Positions 44,360-56,040 of a stretch of 64,000 nucleotides of DNA are shown here, one piece after another. The notes under the pieces are model-generated. The model had not been told where the DNA came from and ran no database searches. It saw only the letters and a program-made list of their open reading frames with translations. Positions within the stretch are counted from its first letter, which is position 1, and each line of letters opens with the position of its first letter. The position numbers and the translations under genes are program-made. Origin of the DNA: Timema cristinae (taxonomy: Eukaryota; Arthropoda; Insecta; Phasmatodea; Timematidae); contig JBCFYV010000587.1 of assembly GCA_039000515.1 (NCBI GenBank), forward strand, positions 62,001 through 126,000, in the 5' to 3' direction.

Positions 44360-45175
44360 TGAAGTGTTCTGGAATTACGGGTCCCTACGTTGTGCGCCAA
44401 TTGTGATGTTCTGATATTTTACTGCACCGCGATGGGCGCCAATTGAAGTGTTCTGGTTCGTCGCGTTGAGCGTCGATTGAAGTTACACCGTTTAATTAGC
44501 TGGTAATTTCCCCGTGGTCGAGCACTAATTAAATCGGTCCGGTTTTTTGATGTTGTGAGTTAATTGGTATTTATAGCCCCGTGAACGAGCGCCAATTAAA
44601 GAATTATAATTAATAATACTTATTATTTTGACATGTTTTTTATTTCTGAATCTCTGTTTATTTAATGAGAAAATAGATCATGTCGTTGAAATATATACGC
44701 GGCCTATTGTATGAGCGCGGGCAGGTGTTGCTGGACGCCAAGTGCCCAAGTGAGTTCTGTCAGTTCTGGACACAAACTGCCCTTACATTGCACCATTCTT
44801 CGTATATATCCATTGCTCATGGAAGCTTCGAGAAGGTGTAGTTTAGAAAAACAAAATACAAGACATAAACATCTCTGTTTTACTGGGAGGTTCTAGAGCC
44901 GGAAAATGACTCAAGTTACATTTAAAAATCTCTCTTCGAACCTTCGAGAAGAGGAAGTTATTATTTGAAATATATATATTGTCAACCTGACTTGACTAAT
45001 GTCACGTGCGTGACGTCACTGATCAGTGGCTTTTGCCTTTTTAGAAGAAGAAGTGCTTTAAGCGCCATTTAATATACTACATAATTTAAATGAAATAAGA
45101 TACGTTTATAAAATTAAGACAATATTATTGTCAATGCTTTCACATATTCTTTAGGGGCAAATCAATTACATTACA
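44360..45175 (-). repeat. right LTR (5' LTR in element orientation)
   Basis: 816 bp, nearly identical to 38779-39595, followed by AGTA. In the element's own direction it starts 'tgtaatgtaattg'. Confidence 0.9.
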
Positions 45176-45179
45176 AGTA

Positions 45180-45810
45180 CTCCCTTCATACTGGAAACTT
45201 TATATTTTCCCCATATTTTTCATGCGTATTTCCCTCAGTCTATAATTTTCTCATCTCATTCATGCGAATTTCCCTCGATCTATATTTTTTCCTTCATATC
45301 TAAAATTGTTTAACATTCTCCGACCATTCCCTGGTTCGAGTCTGTAGTTTAGACCCTTCCCGATCTATTTTTCGAGTGTTATCGGGCTGCCAGATGTCCT
45401 CCCACCCTCCCGCCTCTCACTTCACGCCCCATAAAAATTATGTTTTATGTTATAGACTTTAGTTTTATATAAACTACATATTTTATAAATATAGAGCATC
45501 TACCTCTTATTATAGCAACATCCCTGGCGAGGAGTATAGAATATATAATCTTACAATTTCCATTAGTTAACCGAAGAGAGTTTGAAAACATCCTTTATGA
45601 GCATTATTATTCGTGGATACCACATACATAAAACATGATGGAATAACAAAGCAAGCGAATACAAATAGACCTCTCGAAATCATTACAGTAGGTTTTATAA
45701 CATTATATTCACGAGATGAGTTTTGACGCGCTTGAAAATTGGCTAAATTCAGGTATATTTTAAAGCGCTTTTTATGGTTTAATAGGTATCTATTATACTT
45801 AATCAAGACA
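45180..45810. other. minisatellite remainder and AT-rich sequence
   Basis: 45180-45310 continues the minisatellite cut by the LTR insertion. The minus ORF 45851-45567 lacks recognisable features and is not called. Confidence 0.5.
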
Positions 45811-46735
45811 ATGGAAAATTCATATATAAACATCCACATCAAATATGTCAATTCTCTTCTTTTACATAGTTTAAGAAAGTGATTGATTTAAATTTAAATT
45901 GGATGTGTATTTGCTAGGGTTGGATTTGTAACTGTTCTAAAAGCTTAATCTATTCATAAACCCTGTTTTAGTCAACATTTTGGTCTAACCGGTTATCGGA
46001 TATTATAGGGTTGATTCAGCTGATCTAAACGCTGCCAGATATATTTTAATTACGTCTATAAAACCTATGTGCTTTGAATAACATTTGCTTAATCATAAAT
46101 CATGTTTAAGCTAACCGATTATCAGAAACTATCTGTCTGATTCAATTATTATGTGTTTTGGTACTTAGATTAGAAGAGATTGATTTAATTTTAAACATAT
46201 ATTTTCTAATGTATTAGATAGTATCTCTTTAATCTATATCAATGGTATTGAATGCGGCTATATTATTAAAGTATCAGGTTAGCGAGTTTGTAAAGGACCG
46301 CCGTTATATACATGTGATGGAAAACCTCCCTAAATATCCTACACGAATGAAGGAAGCTATTACTATGACGTTGATTTGATTAGCTTATCCTGAATATTTA
46401 TTAAAACTTATATTGTCTATTTATAGCCTACATACCTACAGGAAGGAATTAAGGCTTAATAAACTAGATTTACTAAGGGACACCCTTGACTCAGTGGAAA
46501 GATACGCTATCAACTAAATGTATATCTCCTGAGTGTTAAACAGTACAACAGAAAACTTATGGCCATATGAATTGTTTGACTTTTAGATTAGCTTACAGAT
46601 GTTGCGAGTAAAGAATACTTAAGGGCTTTATAATATTGTTTAGGGATAGTGGGAAACCACCCTAATATTTTCCCTGGATATGACCGCTCAGATGTATAAA
46701 AGTAGGTCAATAGGAATGGCACGCGTTACTATTTG
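45810..46735. repeat. interspersed repeat shared with 21430-22085
   Basis: Same order of blocks as the copy inside the Polinton: 'tcttcttttacata' (near 45855), 'gtcaacattttggtctaacc' (near 45972), 'acagatgttgcgag' (near 46606) and 'taatattttccctgg' (near 46664). It lacks the SINE seen in the other copy. Confidence 0.6.
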
Positions 46736-47125
46736 TTTGCGTCCTGTGAATACATAGGTTACAAATAACGGGGTTTGTTGGCGTTACATTAAGTTTTTGA
46801 TCAGCACCGATTTTCTCAAACAATTTTTAGAGTCCTTATTTTCATCAGTTTGTTTTTAAAAATCTTTATCACTTTGATATGGTATTTGTCGCTGATGATG
46901 ATATGTCTATCCTTGACGACGATGCAGTAACTACAACCGTAGTTTGATGATAACATTTTTGACACCAATCACGTGTGGCCATTGTCCAGCACTGAGACCT
47001 TAAAAACCGGCTCTAAGAAGTGCAGAAGTGAGCCTTAAGATCAGGTGCAGGGTTGTCACCTGCAACACATTCAACTCCATCTCACCTTGGCTGTTGTGGG
47101 TCAATAAGCATGAACCGAAGACATA

Positions 47126-47790
47126 AAAATAGTTTCACACGGTCGCGAATAATAAGTTATTATTACAGTTATTTATATAGTAATATTTATCAAAACTGTC
47201 TTCAAGAAATATGTTTATATTTATATAAGGTACTCCAAAGGTGTATATAACGCATAGCTTACTTTACCAAGACTCAAACATAGATAATCTAATCTAAACG
47301 TTAAAATAGAATAGAATTGAAAGATGTGCGCTATACCAATATCTCACGTTAAACAGTGTTAATAGTTTTCTAGTAATATAAGAGTGGGTAACAGAGTATA
47401 TTATTTAATTTATATTGGAGTTTTTTTCTACAGACCTATAATTTACTAACTCTTTAATAATTGTAGTTGTTTTAAAGTGCTATAAAAATAGTTTTACACG
47501 GTCGCGAATAATAAAGTTATTTATATAACGCATAGCTTACCATATCAAGAGTCAAACATAGATCTTCTCATCTAAACGATAAAATAAAATAGAATAGAAT
47601 TGAAAGGTGCGAGCTATGGCAATATAACTCACGTTAAACAGTGTTAATAGTAATATAGAGTAGGTTACAGAGTATATTATTCCATTTATATTGGAGTTTT
47701 TTCTACAGACCTATAATTTACTAACTCTTTAATATTTGTAATCTTTCTAAAGTGTCTTTTTAAAGTCTTAATGAACTTATATTTATGAGC
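47126..47790. repeat. tandem duplication of about 350 bp
   Basis: 'cacacggtcgcgaataata' near 47136 recurs near 47490. Later blocks 'aacgcatagctta', 'tagaattgaaag' and 'gttaaacagtgttaatag' follow in the same order in both halves. Confidence 0.75.
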
Positions 47791-48804
47791 GGACTATAAG
47801 AAATATGATTGTATTTATATGAGGGGCTCCAAAGATGCATTGACGCATATTTTACAGGGTTCCTACGGTCTGGAAAGTCAGGGGGAAAAATAATAAACAG
47901 GGAAACTCAGGGAAATTACAATTCAGGTCACACTTAGAAAAAAACAACGAAAATATTTTTCGTATTTACTTTTTTAGATCTAAAGGGCTATGTTCAGCGT
48001 GGGTCTTAACGCACCTGCCTCGAGCAGTGGGTTTCCACCCCCTGCTTAGAACAAACCGCGTCCCCATTTTGGGTTTCGCTCACATAGGAGTGGCTTGGTT
48101 ATTGCCTCAGAGGCAAATTTTAAACATTTAATTATATTTTAACATGTTTGTATTGTCTATTTTTTTTACACATCTGATGTATAAATAAATCCCCTTAGAG
48201 GAAATTAATAGGTATTAATTATTATCCAAATGTACATAATGTTAAAAATAATAATAATTTTAAAGTTTTTTTTTGTATATTTAATGTAATGTATACACTT
48301 GAGGATATTTTCAAACAGGTGTATCATCTGTATTATTTACCCCACGGGGATTTTAACATGCAGGTCATTACCACGCTAAAAAAATAATGCGTCTCGATGC
48401 ACCTCTAAGTAATAATAATAATAATAATATATGTGGGGCATACAAATGTAGCAACTTTAGAAATCTGGGCGAAGTGATTCCATCGGGTGAATTTATCATG
48501 GGGGAGTATATTTGGTGTTAAAATGTGTATGTGTGCCATATTTGATTTAAATCAGTTAGTGGGTTCAAAAGTTACAGTGAAACTTATCAAGCCACATAAT
48601 TATGATTTTTTTTTTCACTCTTTGTTAGCGCACCTAGACAGGGAACCTATTGTATCAGTGTGCAAGCAAAAACTTCCCACCCCAAATTGTTTTGCGCCTG
48701 TTACCTTAGCAAATGCGGGGCCCTGTTCTACCGCACTGTCTGCACACCCACGAAGACTGTTTTATTAGCATTACAAACTGAACAATAACGCCAAACGTTC
48801 AATA
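47791..48804. other. intronic sequence of Swip-1
   Basis: No gene supported. The plus ORF 48487-48768 (93 codons) has no recognisable content. A TAA microsatellite lies near 48410-48428. Confidence 0.5.
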
Positions 48805-49029
48805 GTTAGATTATTGCTACTCTAATGATGGCGTATCTGAATACTCTGCCAACAATTGTTTTCCTCCAAGGCAGTTGGGTATTTGGAAATTATTAAATAA
48901 ATGATACATGTTGCATCTAATCTTAATTTGTATATAGTGGGTCTTTGGGGGCACAAAACTGGAGGCCTTCAAATTTTATTTTTGTGTTTCTCCCACTACC
49001 TTAATAATATGTATGTGTTTTTTTTGTAG

Positions 49030-49164
49030 TTTTTGCTGATCTACCGCAAGGCTAATGCTGGTGAGCTTTTAGAAGAAAGTGGCCTAAGCAAATTGGCCAA
49101 ACTAACAGAAATCAGCGTGGAGGAGGTCGGGGTGGGTGGAGCTAAGAACTTTTTTCAGGCAAAG
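49030..49164 (+). CDS. Swip-1: Swip-1/EFHD2 exon (45 codons)
   Basis: The exon lies between a 'tttttgtag' acceptor and a 'gtaagc' donor, phase 0 on both sides. It encodes 'FLLIYRKANAGEL', then 'SGLSKLAKLTEISVEEVG' and 'GGAKNFFQAK'. These are the conserved blocks that follow the second EF-hand in swiprosins and lead to the coiled coil. It joins in frame to 37626-37773 and 61562-61705. The same exon, identical in sequence, occurs at 52698-52832 because of the assembly duplication; the true gene most likely has it once. Confidence 0.95.
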
Positions 49165-49904
49165 GTAAGCTCTTCATAAATGTTGAATACTAGCACTAGG
49201 GTACTTTTATGCAGGCGATTCGTATCGTCCGACAACTGAAAAAACTGACCCCAAAAACTCAACTGGTTTGTAGGGTTCTTTTATGCATGCGACATTTAGT
49301 CGTCCGTTTAACAAACTAGTAGTTGACCTAAGAAAACGAAAAAGAAGATGAGATGTCTATCTCATTTATAATTCAAGATAAATAGTGCAATTCATAATCG
49401 GCACGGAATATTAAGAGACGACGGTGACAATTTTTTCAATTATCATAGAATGTATTTTACATCATTTGTTGAGTAAGGGGTAACATTCCAAGGAACAATT
49501 CTAGATAGGCCACAGTTAGTGCAGCTTTAACACAATTATATGACGCTAACTGCCAAAACCCTTACAATAACTGGCCAACAAGACAGGAGGTTGGCTGCAC
49601 TGATTTCTCGAAAACGGATGACACACAACTCGTGCGTTTACATAAAAGGAACTATTAAACTCCATGTGCATAGAGAGAGCGCACAAGTTTTTGCCGCATG
49701 CGATTTCTAGGACACGATGACACGTTCTTGAAATCGCAACAACTAACTCGGATGACTGAGCATAAATGGATCCATTTGTTCCCATTGATTTATAAAACGG
49801 GTGAATCTTCTCTAATGTGAGGGTCCCATTGAATTGTTTTATAATATTTTAAGTGATTATACTTATTTTAACCTTTCATTTAAGTAAAGTTATGGTTGAA
49901 TGTG

Positions 49905-50148
49905 AGCCGCTTCAGTGGCCGCATGGTCAAAGTCGTCACGATCGCAGTGTATGAAAGGGAGATTGTGGTTGTATCCCAGGCAGGTGTACCGAGGATTTTT
50001 CCTCCTAAATTGTTTCCCATTCTTTTATCCACGCAAAACCTGGGTGCAATTCCTCAAAATTCATCTTCCTAATCTTTACCACATTAGCTTAATTAGTACA
50101 TAGGCGTATAAACCAAACGGTTAATAAGACCGGATGCTAAAAAAAAAA
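49905..50148 (+). repeat. tRNA-derived SINE copy (second copy at 53574-53817)
   Basis: The head 'agtggccgcatggtcaaag' and B-box-like region are followed by the body and the family tail ('cgtataaaccaaacgg', then 'gatgctaaaaaaaa'). It is duplicated with its segment. Confidence 0.7.
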
Positions 50149-50929
50149 GCTTAAAATTAAACCTGGACACGGGAATCCAACTTGTGTCCCGCTGTCATTT
50201 TCCAACTAAATGTTTATAAAGAGGGATCCAGATATGTCTACTCTTTATCCTCAAACAAATTTACACATTAATTTATTTAAATTTATAAATATAAAATTAA
50301 CATTATTTGATTATCTATAGTGTTTGATATCCTTTAACCTAAGTTATATAAGATAAAAAAAATCCGTTTTTGAATTGAGTTCCGCAGGGCTATTCTTCTT
50401 GGAATTAATGCAAGTATTTAAAAAATAAATTTAATAATTCAACTTTTGGGATCATTTTAGGAGAGTGCTAAGTTAGCTTATACCAGTAGAAAACATAAAG
50501 TTTGTAATAGTCTGACACAAAATACAGAAGTAAATTGAAGGTTATGTTTGTCATCTTTGGTTTCAACTTTTTATGTTGAATGTTGCCATATTATTTTAGT
50601 AATTAACTTTAAAATATAAATTTGATGATTTCAATATTTGAATTCTAAATAAGATTTTGTTTTAAAAACTGATCCAAGACTAAGAGTTTAAAAACTACTG
50701 TTCTAAAAGATACAAACTTAAACAAATGACTGTGACTTGAACACTTTGTTGTTAAACAATTTTTTACCTTTCATTCAATATTGATACATGATATTTTCAT
50801 TCCCTGAGCTATGCTTTAAGGTTAACCCTAATTCAATTATTAAGATATAAGAAGTATAGCTTACACTCAACTATATGGAAATCTATGTTTAATACTTTTT
50901 TTGATTAAAATATAATATTACCCTTTGGG

Positions 50930-52374
50930 ATTGGGCTCAGAATAGTCCCGCAATAGCCCCTGCTTGTCGTAAGTCGATTAAAAGGGAAACTTCTGCATAG
51001 GGCATACCTCGTGAAGGATAAAGCCATTCTATATCTTTGCTTTCACCACCTTTTATTCTTCTTACCCTTTCCTTTTCCTTGCTTTATTTCCTTCCCCTGC
51101 CGTTCAGTCCTGTGCAAAAGCTTTTAGGCTCCCGTTGATGACCTAGACAACATACACGGCTTCCCTCCTTGGATACCATTGAGTTCCGTGCGCCGATTAC
51201 AATATCTTGGTAGAAGGGATTTAGGTATGACAACTGGGTATACTATTTGAGAAAAGCTCGGTTGCGTTCATGAGGGTTCCGAACGTTAAATTAGCATTTT
51301 CCTGCACCCACTTGCTGCGATGACCTCTCTCCTGGCGATGCCCATTTCGAAGGTTGTCATGTCGTATGGAGTTCCCCCGTAGCAAGGGTTGACAGGGCCT
51401 TATGTGGTAGTACCAACTGGGATCATCCTGGTCTACGATTTGAGAACTTAACAGGTTTAACTTAAATGGCATGACCAAATTTAAAGTGAAAGCTGACAAC
51501 TTACCATCCGCTGGAATTGTATTGCCGAGCCCAGCTGGCATCTCACTATCCGGACCTTCACAGGGCTGTAATAATGATAAAAGGTGAAAACGGAAAAGGC
51601 CTTCCGGCCCTATTTTAAAGTTTGCCAGGGAGTAGTGAGACCTCACCCTCGCTTCCCGGTTATTTCTCAAGTAGAGAACATTGATAACCTAAAACGTGTT
51701 AACCCATTTATCCTCGAAAGAGCTATAAATGGTGTATCTAAAGCAGACGTCACGATAAAATAAAATTGCGTGATACTAATGATACAGGTTGTCACTGACA
51801 TTCAAGCGTCATATATAACCGCAACCTTTGAAATATTTAGGATCAACTCAGCCCATTTATAAAAGTGAAGGTGGAACATCACAGGTTCCTCGATGTTGGC
51901 AAAGGAGTGGTCACTTGCTATGATCTCGACTGAGTCAGGATTGTGGAAATTTGAAAGGCCTTTTATCCTCAGCATGTTACCGAAGTGTAACATACTATTA
52001 CAAAAAAAGAACTGACAAGAGAAAAAGACAGATAAGTATATCCTCATCTTTGCAACTCTAAAGTACTAAAGGAAGTCCGAGAATGTTTCCGCGTGCTCAG
52101 GGTCTGACCATATGTCCCCAACTCTCGGCGCTATTTTCAGTGCCAATAATGTTGGCATACAAAGATACGATGTCCTGGTAAGCCAACCTGTGTGGATTGC
52201 TACAGGAGGCTAACGATACACTTGTGAATCTTCTAAGTTCTGCGTCAACTGTAAAGGTCCGAATCCTGCTTGGTCTCTGGCCTATCCAAAATGGAAGGCT
52301 GAGAAAAAATTCTTGAGAGATTAATCTGAAAGAAGATCACCCAACCATACAAATAATATGCACCCAGGCCGGCC
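50930..52374. other. repeat with transposon-like composition, unrecognised
   Basis: From 'gggattgggctcagaat' onward the base composition rises, and a minus ORF of 149 codons (51221-51670) recurs in the second copy (54887-55336). No domain is recognised. Because a LINE endonuclease lies downstream at 58.5 kb, this could be its 5' part, which is only a guess. Confidence 0.3.
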
Positions 52375-52474
52375 NNNNNNNNNNNNNNNNNNNNNNNNNN
52401 NNNNNNNNNNNNNNNNNNNNNNNNNNNNNNNNNNNNNNNNNNNNNNNNNNNNNNNNNNNNNNNNNNNNNNNNNN
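52375..52474. other. assembly gap, 100 N
   Basis: Exactly 100 N, the usual placeholder for a gap of unknown size. Copy 1 ends and copy 2 begins at its edges. Confidence 0.99.
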
Positions 52475-55400
52475 GTTAGATTTGCTACTCTAATGATGGC
52501 GTATCTGAATACTCTGCCAACAATTGTTTTCCTCCAAGGCAGTTGGGTATTTGGAAATTATTAAATAAATGATACATGTTGCATCTAATCTTAATTTGTA
52601 TATAGTGGGTCTTTGGGGGCACAAAACTGGAGGCCTTCAAATTTTATTTTTGTGTTTCTCCCACTACCTTAATAATATGTATGTGTTTTTTTTGTAGTTT
52701 TTGCTGATCTACCGCAAGGCTAATGCTGGTGAGCTTTTAGAAGAAAGTGGCCTAAGCAAATTGGCCAAACTAACAGAAATCAGCGTGGAGGAGGTCGGGG
52801 TGGGTGGAGCTAAGAACTTTTTTCAGGCAAAGGTAAGCTCTTCATAAATGTTGAATACTAGCACTAGGGTACTTTTATGCAGGCGATTCGTATCGTCCGA
52901 CAACTGAAAAAACTGACCCAAAAACTCAACTGGTTTGTAGGGTTCTTTTATGCATGCGACATTTAGTCGTCCGTTTAACAAACTAGTAGGGTAGACTAAG
53001 AAAAACGAAAAAGAAGATGAGATGTCTATCTCATTTATAATTCAAGATAAATAGTGCAATTCATAATCGGCACGGAATATTAAGAGACGACGGTGACAAT
53101 TTTTTCAATTATCATAGAATGTATTTTACATCATTTGTTGAGTAAGGGGTAACATTCCAAGGAACAATTCTAGATAGGCCACAGTTAGTGCAGCTTTAAC
53201 ACAATTATATGACGCTAACTGCCAAAACCCTTACAATAACTGGCCAACAAGACAGGAGGTTGGCTGCACTGATTTCTCGAAAACGGATGACACACAACTC
53301 GTGCGTTTACATAAAAGGAACTATTAAACTCCATGTGCATAGAGAGAGCGCACAAGTTTTTGCCGCATGCGATTTCTAGGACACGATGACACGTTCTTGA
53401 AATCGCAACAACTAACTCGGATGACTGAGCATAAATGGATCCATTTGTTCCCATTGATTTATAAAACGGGTGAATCTTCTCTAATGTGAGGGTCCCATTG
53501 AATTGTTTTATAATATTTTAAGTGATTATACTTATTTTAACCTTTCATTTAAGTAAAGTTATGGTTGAATGTGAGCCGCTTCAGTGGCCGCATGGTCAAA
53601 GTCGTCACGATCGCAGTGTATGAAAGGGAGATTGTGGTTGTATCCCAGGCAGGTGTACCGAGGATTTTTCCTCCTAAATTGTTTCCCATTCTTTTATCCA
53701 CGCAAAACCTGGGTGCAATTCCTCAAAATTCATCTTCCTAATCTTTACCACATTAGCTTAATTAGTACATAGGCGTATAAACCAAACGGTTAATAAGACC
53801 GGATGCTAAAAAAAAAAGCTTAAAATTAAACCTGGACACGGGAATCCAACTTGTGTCCCGCTGTCATTTTCCAACTAAATGTTTATAAAGAGGGATCCAG
53901 ATATGTCTACTCTTTATCCTCAAACAAATTTACACATTAATTTATTTAAATTTATAAATATAAAATTAACATTATTTGATTATCTATAGTGTTTGATATC
54001 CTTTAACCTAAGTTATATAAGATAAAAAAAATCCGTTTTTGAATTGAGTTCCGCAGGGCTATTCTTCTTGGAATTAATGCAAGTATTTAAAAAATAAATT
54101 TAATAATTCAACTTTTGGGATCATTTTAGGAGAGTGCTAAGTTAGCTTATACCAGTAGAAAACATAAAGTTTGTAATAGTCTGACACAAAATACAGAAGT
54201 AAATTGAAGGTTATGTTTGTCATCTTTGGTTTCAACTTTTTATGTTGAATGTTGCCATATTATTTTAGTAATTAACTTTAAAATATAAATTTGATGATTT
54301 CAATATTTGAATTCTAAATAAGATTTTGTTTTAAAAACTGATCCAAGACTAAGAGTTTAAAAACTACTGTTCTAAAAGATACAAACTTAAACAAATGACT
54401 GTGACTTGAACACTTTGTTGTTAAACAATTTTTTACCTTTCATTCAATATTGATACATGATATTTTCATTCCCTGAGCTATGCTTTAAGGTTAACCCTAA
54501 TTCAATTATTAAGATATAAGAAGTATAGCTTACACTCAACTATATGGAAATCTATGTTTAATACTTTTTTTGATTAAAATATATTACCCTTTGGGATTGG
54601 GCTCAGAATAGTCCCGCAATAGCCCCTGCTTGTCGTAAGTCGATTAAAAGGGAAACTTCTGCATAGGGCATACCTCGTGAAGGATAAAGCCATTCTATAT
54701 CTTTGCTTTCACCACCTTTTATTCTTCTTACCCTTTCCTTTTCCTTGCTTTATTTCCTTCCCCTGCCGTTCAGTCCTGTGCAAAAGCTTTTAGGCTCCCG
54801 TTGATGACCTAGACAACATACACGGCTTCCCTCCTTGGATACCATTGAGTTCCGTGCGCCGATTACAATATCTTGGTAGAAGGGATTTAGGTATGACAAC
54901 TGGGTATACTATTTGAGAAAAGCTCGGTTGCGTTCATGAGGGTTCCGAACGTTAAATTAGCATTTTCCTGCACCCACTTGCTGCGATGACCTCTCTCCTG
55001 GCGATGCCCATTTCGAAGGTTGTCATGTCGTATGGAGTTCCCCCGTAGCAAGGGTTGACAGGGCCTTATGTGGTAGTACCAACTGGGATCATCCTGGTCT
55101 ACGATTTGAGAACTTAACAGGTTTAACTTAAATGGCATGACCAAATTTAAAGTGAAAGCTGACAACTTACCATCCGCTGGAATTGTATTGCCGAGCCCAG
55201 CTGGCATCTCACTATCCGGACCTTCACAGGGCTGTAATAATGATAAAAGGTGAAAACGGAAAAGGCCTTCCGGCCCTATTTTAAAGTTTGCCAGGGAGTA
55301 GTGAGACCTCACCCTCGCTTCCCGGTTATTTCTCAAGTAGAGAACATTGATAACCTAAAACGTGTTAACCCATTTATCCTCGAAAGAGCTATAAATGGTG

Positions 55401-56040
55401 TATCTAAAGCAGACGTCACGATAAAATAAAATTGCGTGATACTAATGATACAGGTTGTCACTGACATTCAAGCGTCATATATAACCGCAACCTTTGAAAT
55501 ATTTAGGATCAACTCAGCCCATTTATAAAAGTGAAGGTGGAACATCACAGGTTCCTCGATGTTGGCAAAGGAGTGGTCACTTGCTATGATCTCGACTGAG
55601 TCAGGATTGTGGAAATTTGAAAGGCCTTTTATCCTCAGCATGTTACCGAAGTGTAACATACTATTACAAAAAAAGAACTGACAAGAGAAAAAGACAGATA
55701 AGTATATCCTCATCTTTGCAACTCTAAAGTACTAAAGGAAGTCCGAGAATGTTTCCGCGTGCTCAGGGTCTGACCATATGTCCCCAACTCTCGGCGCTAT
55801 TTTCAGTGCCAATAATGTTGGCATACAAAGATACGATGTCCTGGTAAGCCAACCTGTGTGGATTGCTACAGGAGGCTAACGATACACTTGTGAATCTTCT
55901 AAGTTCTGCGTCAACTGTAAAGGTCCGAATCCTGCTTGGTCTCTGGCCTATCCAAAATGGAAGGCTGAGAAAAAATTCTTGAGAGATTAATCTGAAAGAA
56001 GATCACCCAACCATACAAATAATATGCACCCAGGCCGGCC
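52475..56040. repeat. duplicated assembly segment, copy 2
   Basis: 3566 bp, starting at the gap. Differences from copy 1 are small, for example 'gttagatttgct' against 'gttagattattgct' and 'aaatatattacc' against 'aaatataatattacc'. Ends at 'caggccggcc', where copy 1 also ends. Confidence 0.95.
52698..52832 (+). CDS. Swip-1: Swip-1/EFHD2 exon, second copy (probable assembly artefact)
   Basis: Same 135 bp and splice sites as 49030-49164. Because the exon is phase 0-0, gene predictors would happily keep both copies and give a protein with a false 45-residue tandem repeat. The identity of the intron sequence on both sides, and the gap between, argue for overlap of two contigs and not a real exon duplication. 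Confidence 0.85.

Larger units (their letters stand above)
38779..45175 (-). mobile_element. LTR retroelement, 6.4 kb, non-autonomous in appearance
   Basis: Two direct LTRs (38779-39595 and 44360-45175) differ at only about ten positions by eye, start TG and end CA. They are flanked by the 4-bp duplication AGTA (38775-38778 and 45176-45179). The element reads on the minus strand: a primer-binding-site-like 'tggcttcccaactta' follows the right LTR directly, and a purine-rich 'tttggggggtat' precedes the left LTR. The interior has a gag-like region at 42822-43930, but the remaining 3.2 kb is AT-rich and I see no protease, reverse transcriptase or integrase. It is therefore a non-autonomous or heavily decayed copy. 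Recent insertion fits the LTR similarity. Confidence 0.85.
48805..52374. repeat. duplicated assembly segment, copy 1
   Basis: 3570 bp ending exactly at the gap. It repeats at 52475-56040 with only scattered small differences. It includes the Swip-1 exon 49030-49164, a SINE and several matching short ORFs. Confidence 0.95.

Noticed and set aside
52698..52832. True tandem or mutually exclusive exon duplication in Swip-1
   Set aside because: Introns on both sides are duplicated too and the copies meet at a gap, so assembly overlap explains it better.
49546..55713. Several ORFs present twice (for example 51221-51670 and 54887-55336)
   Set aside because: Their conservation is due to the assembly duplication and is no evidence of selection.
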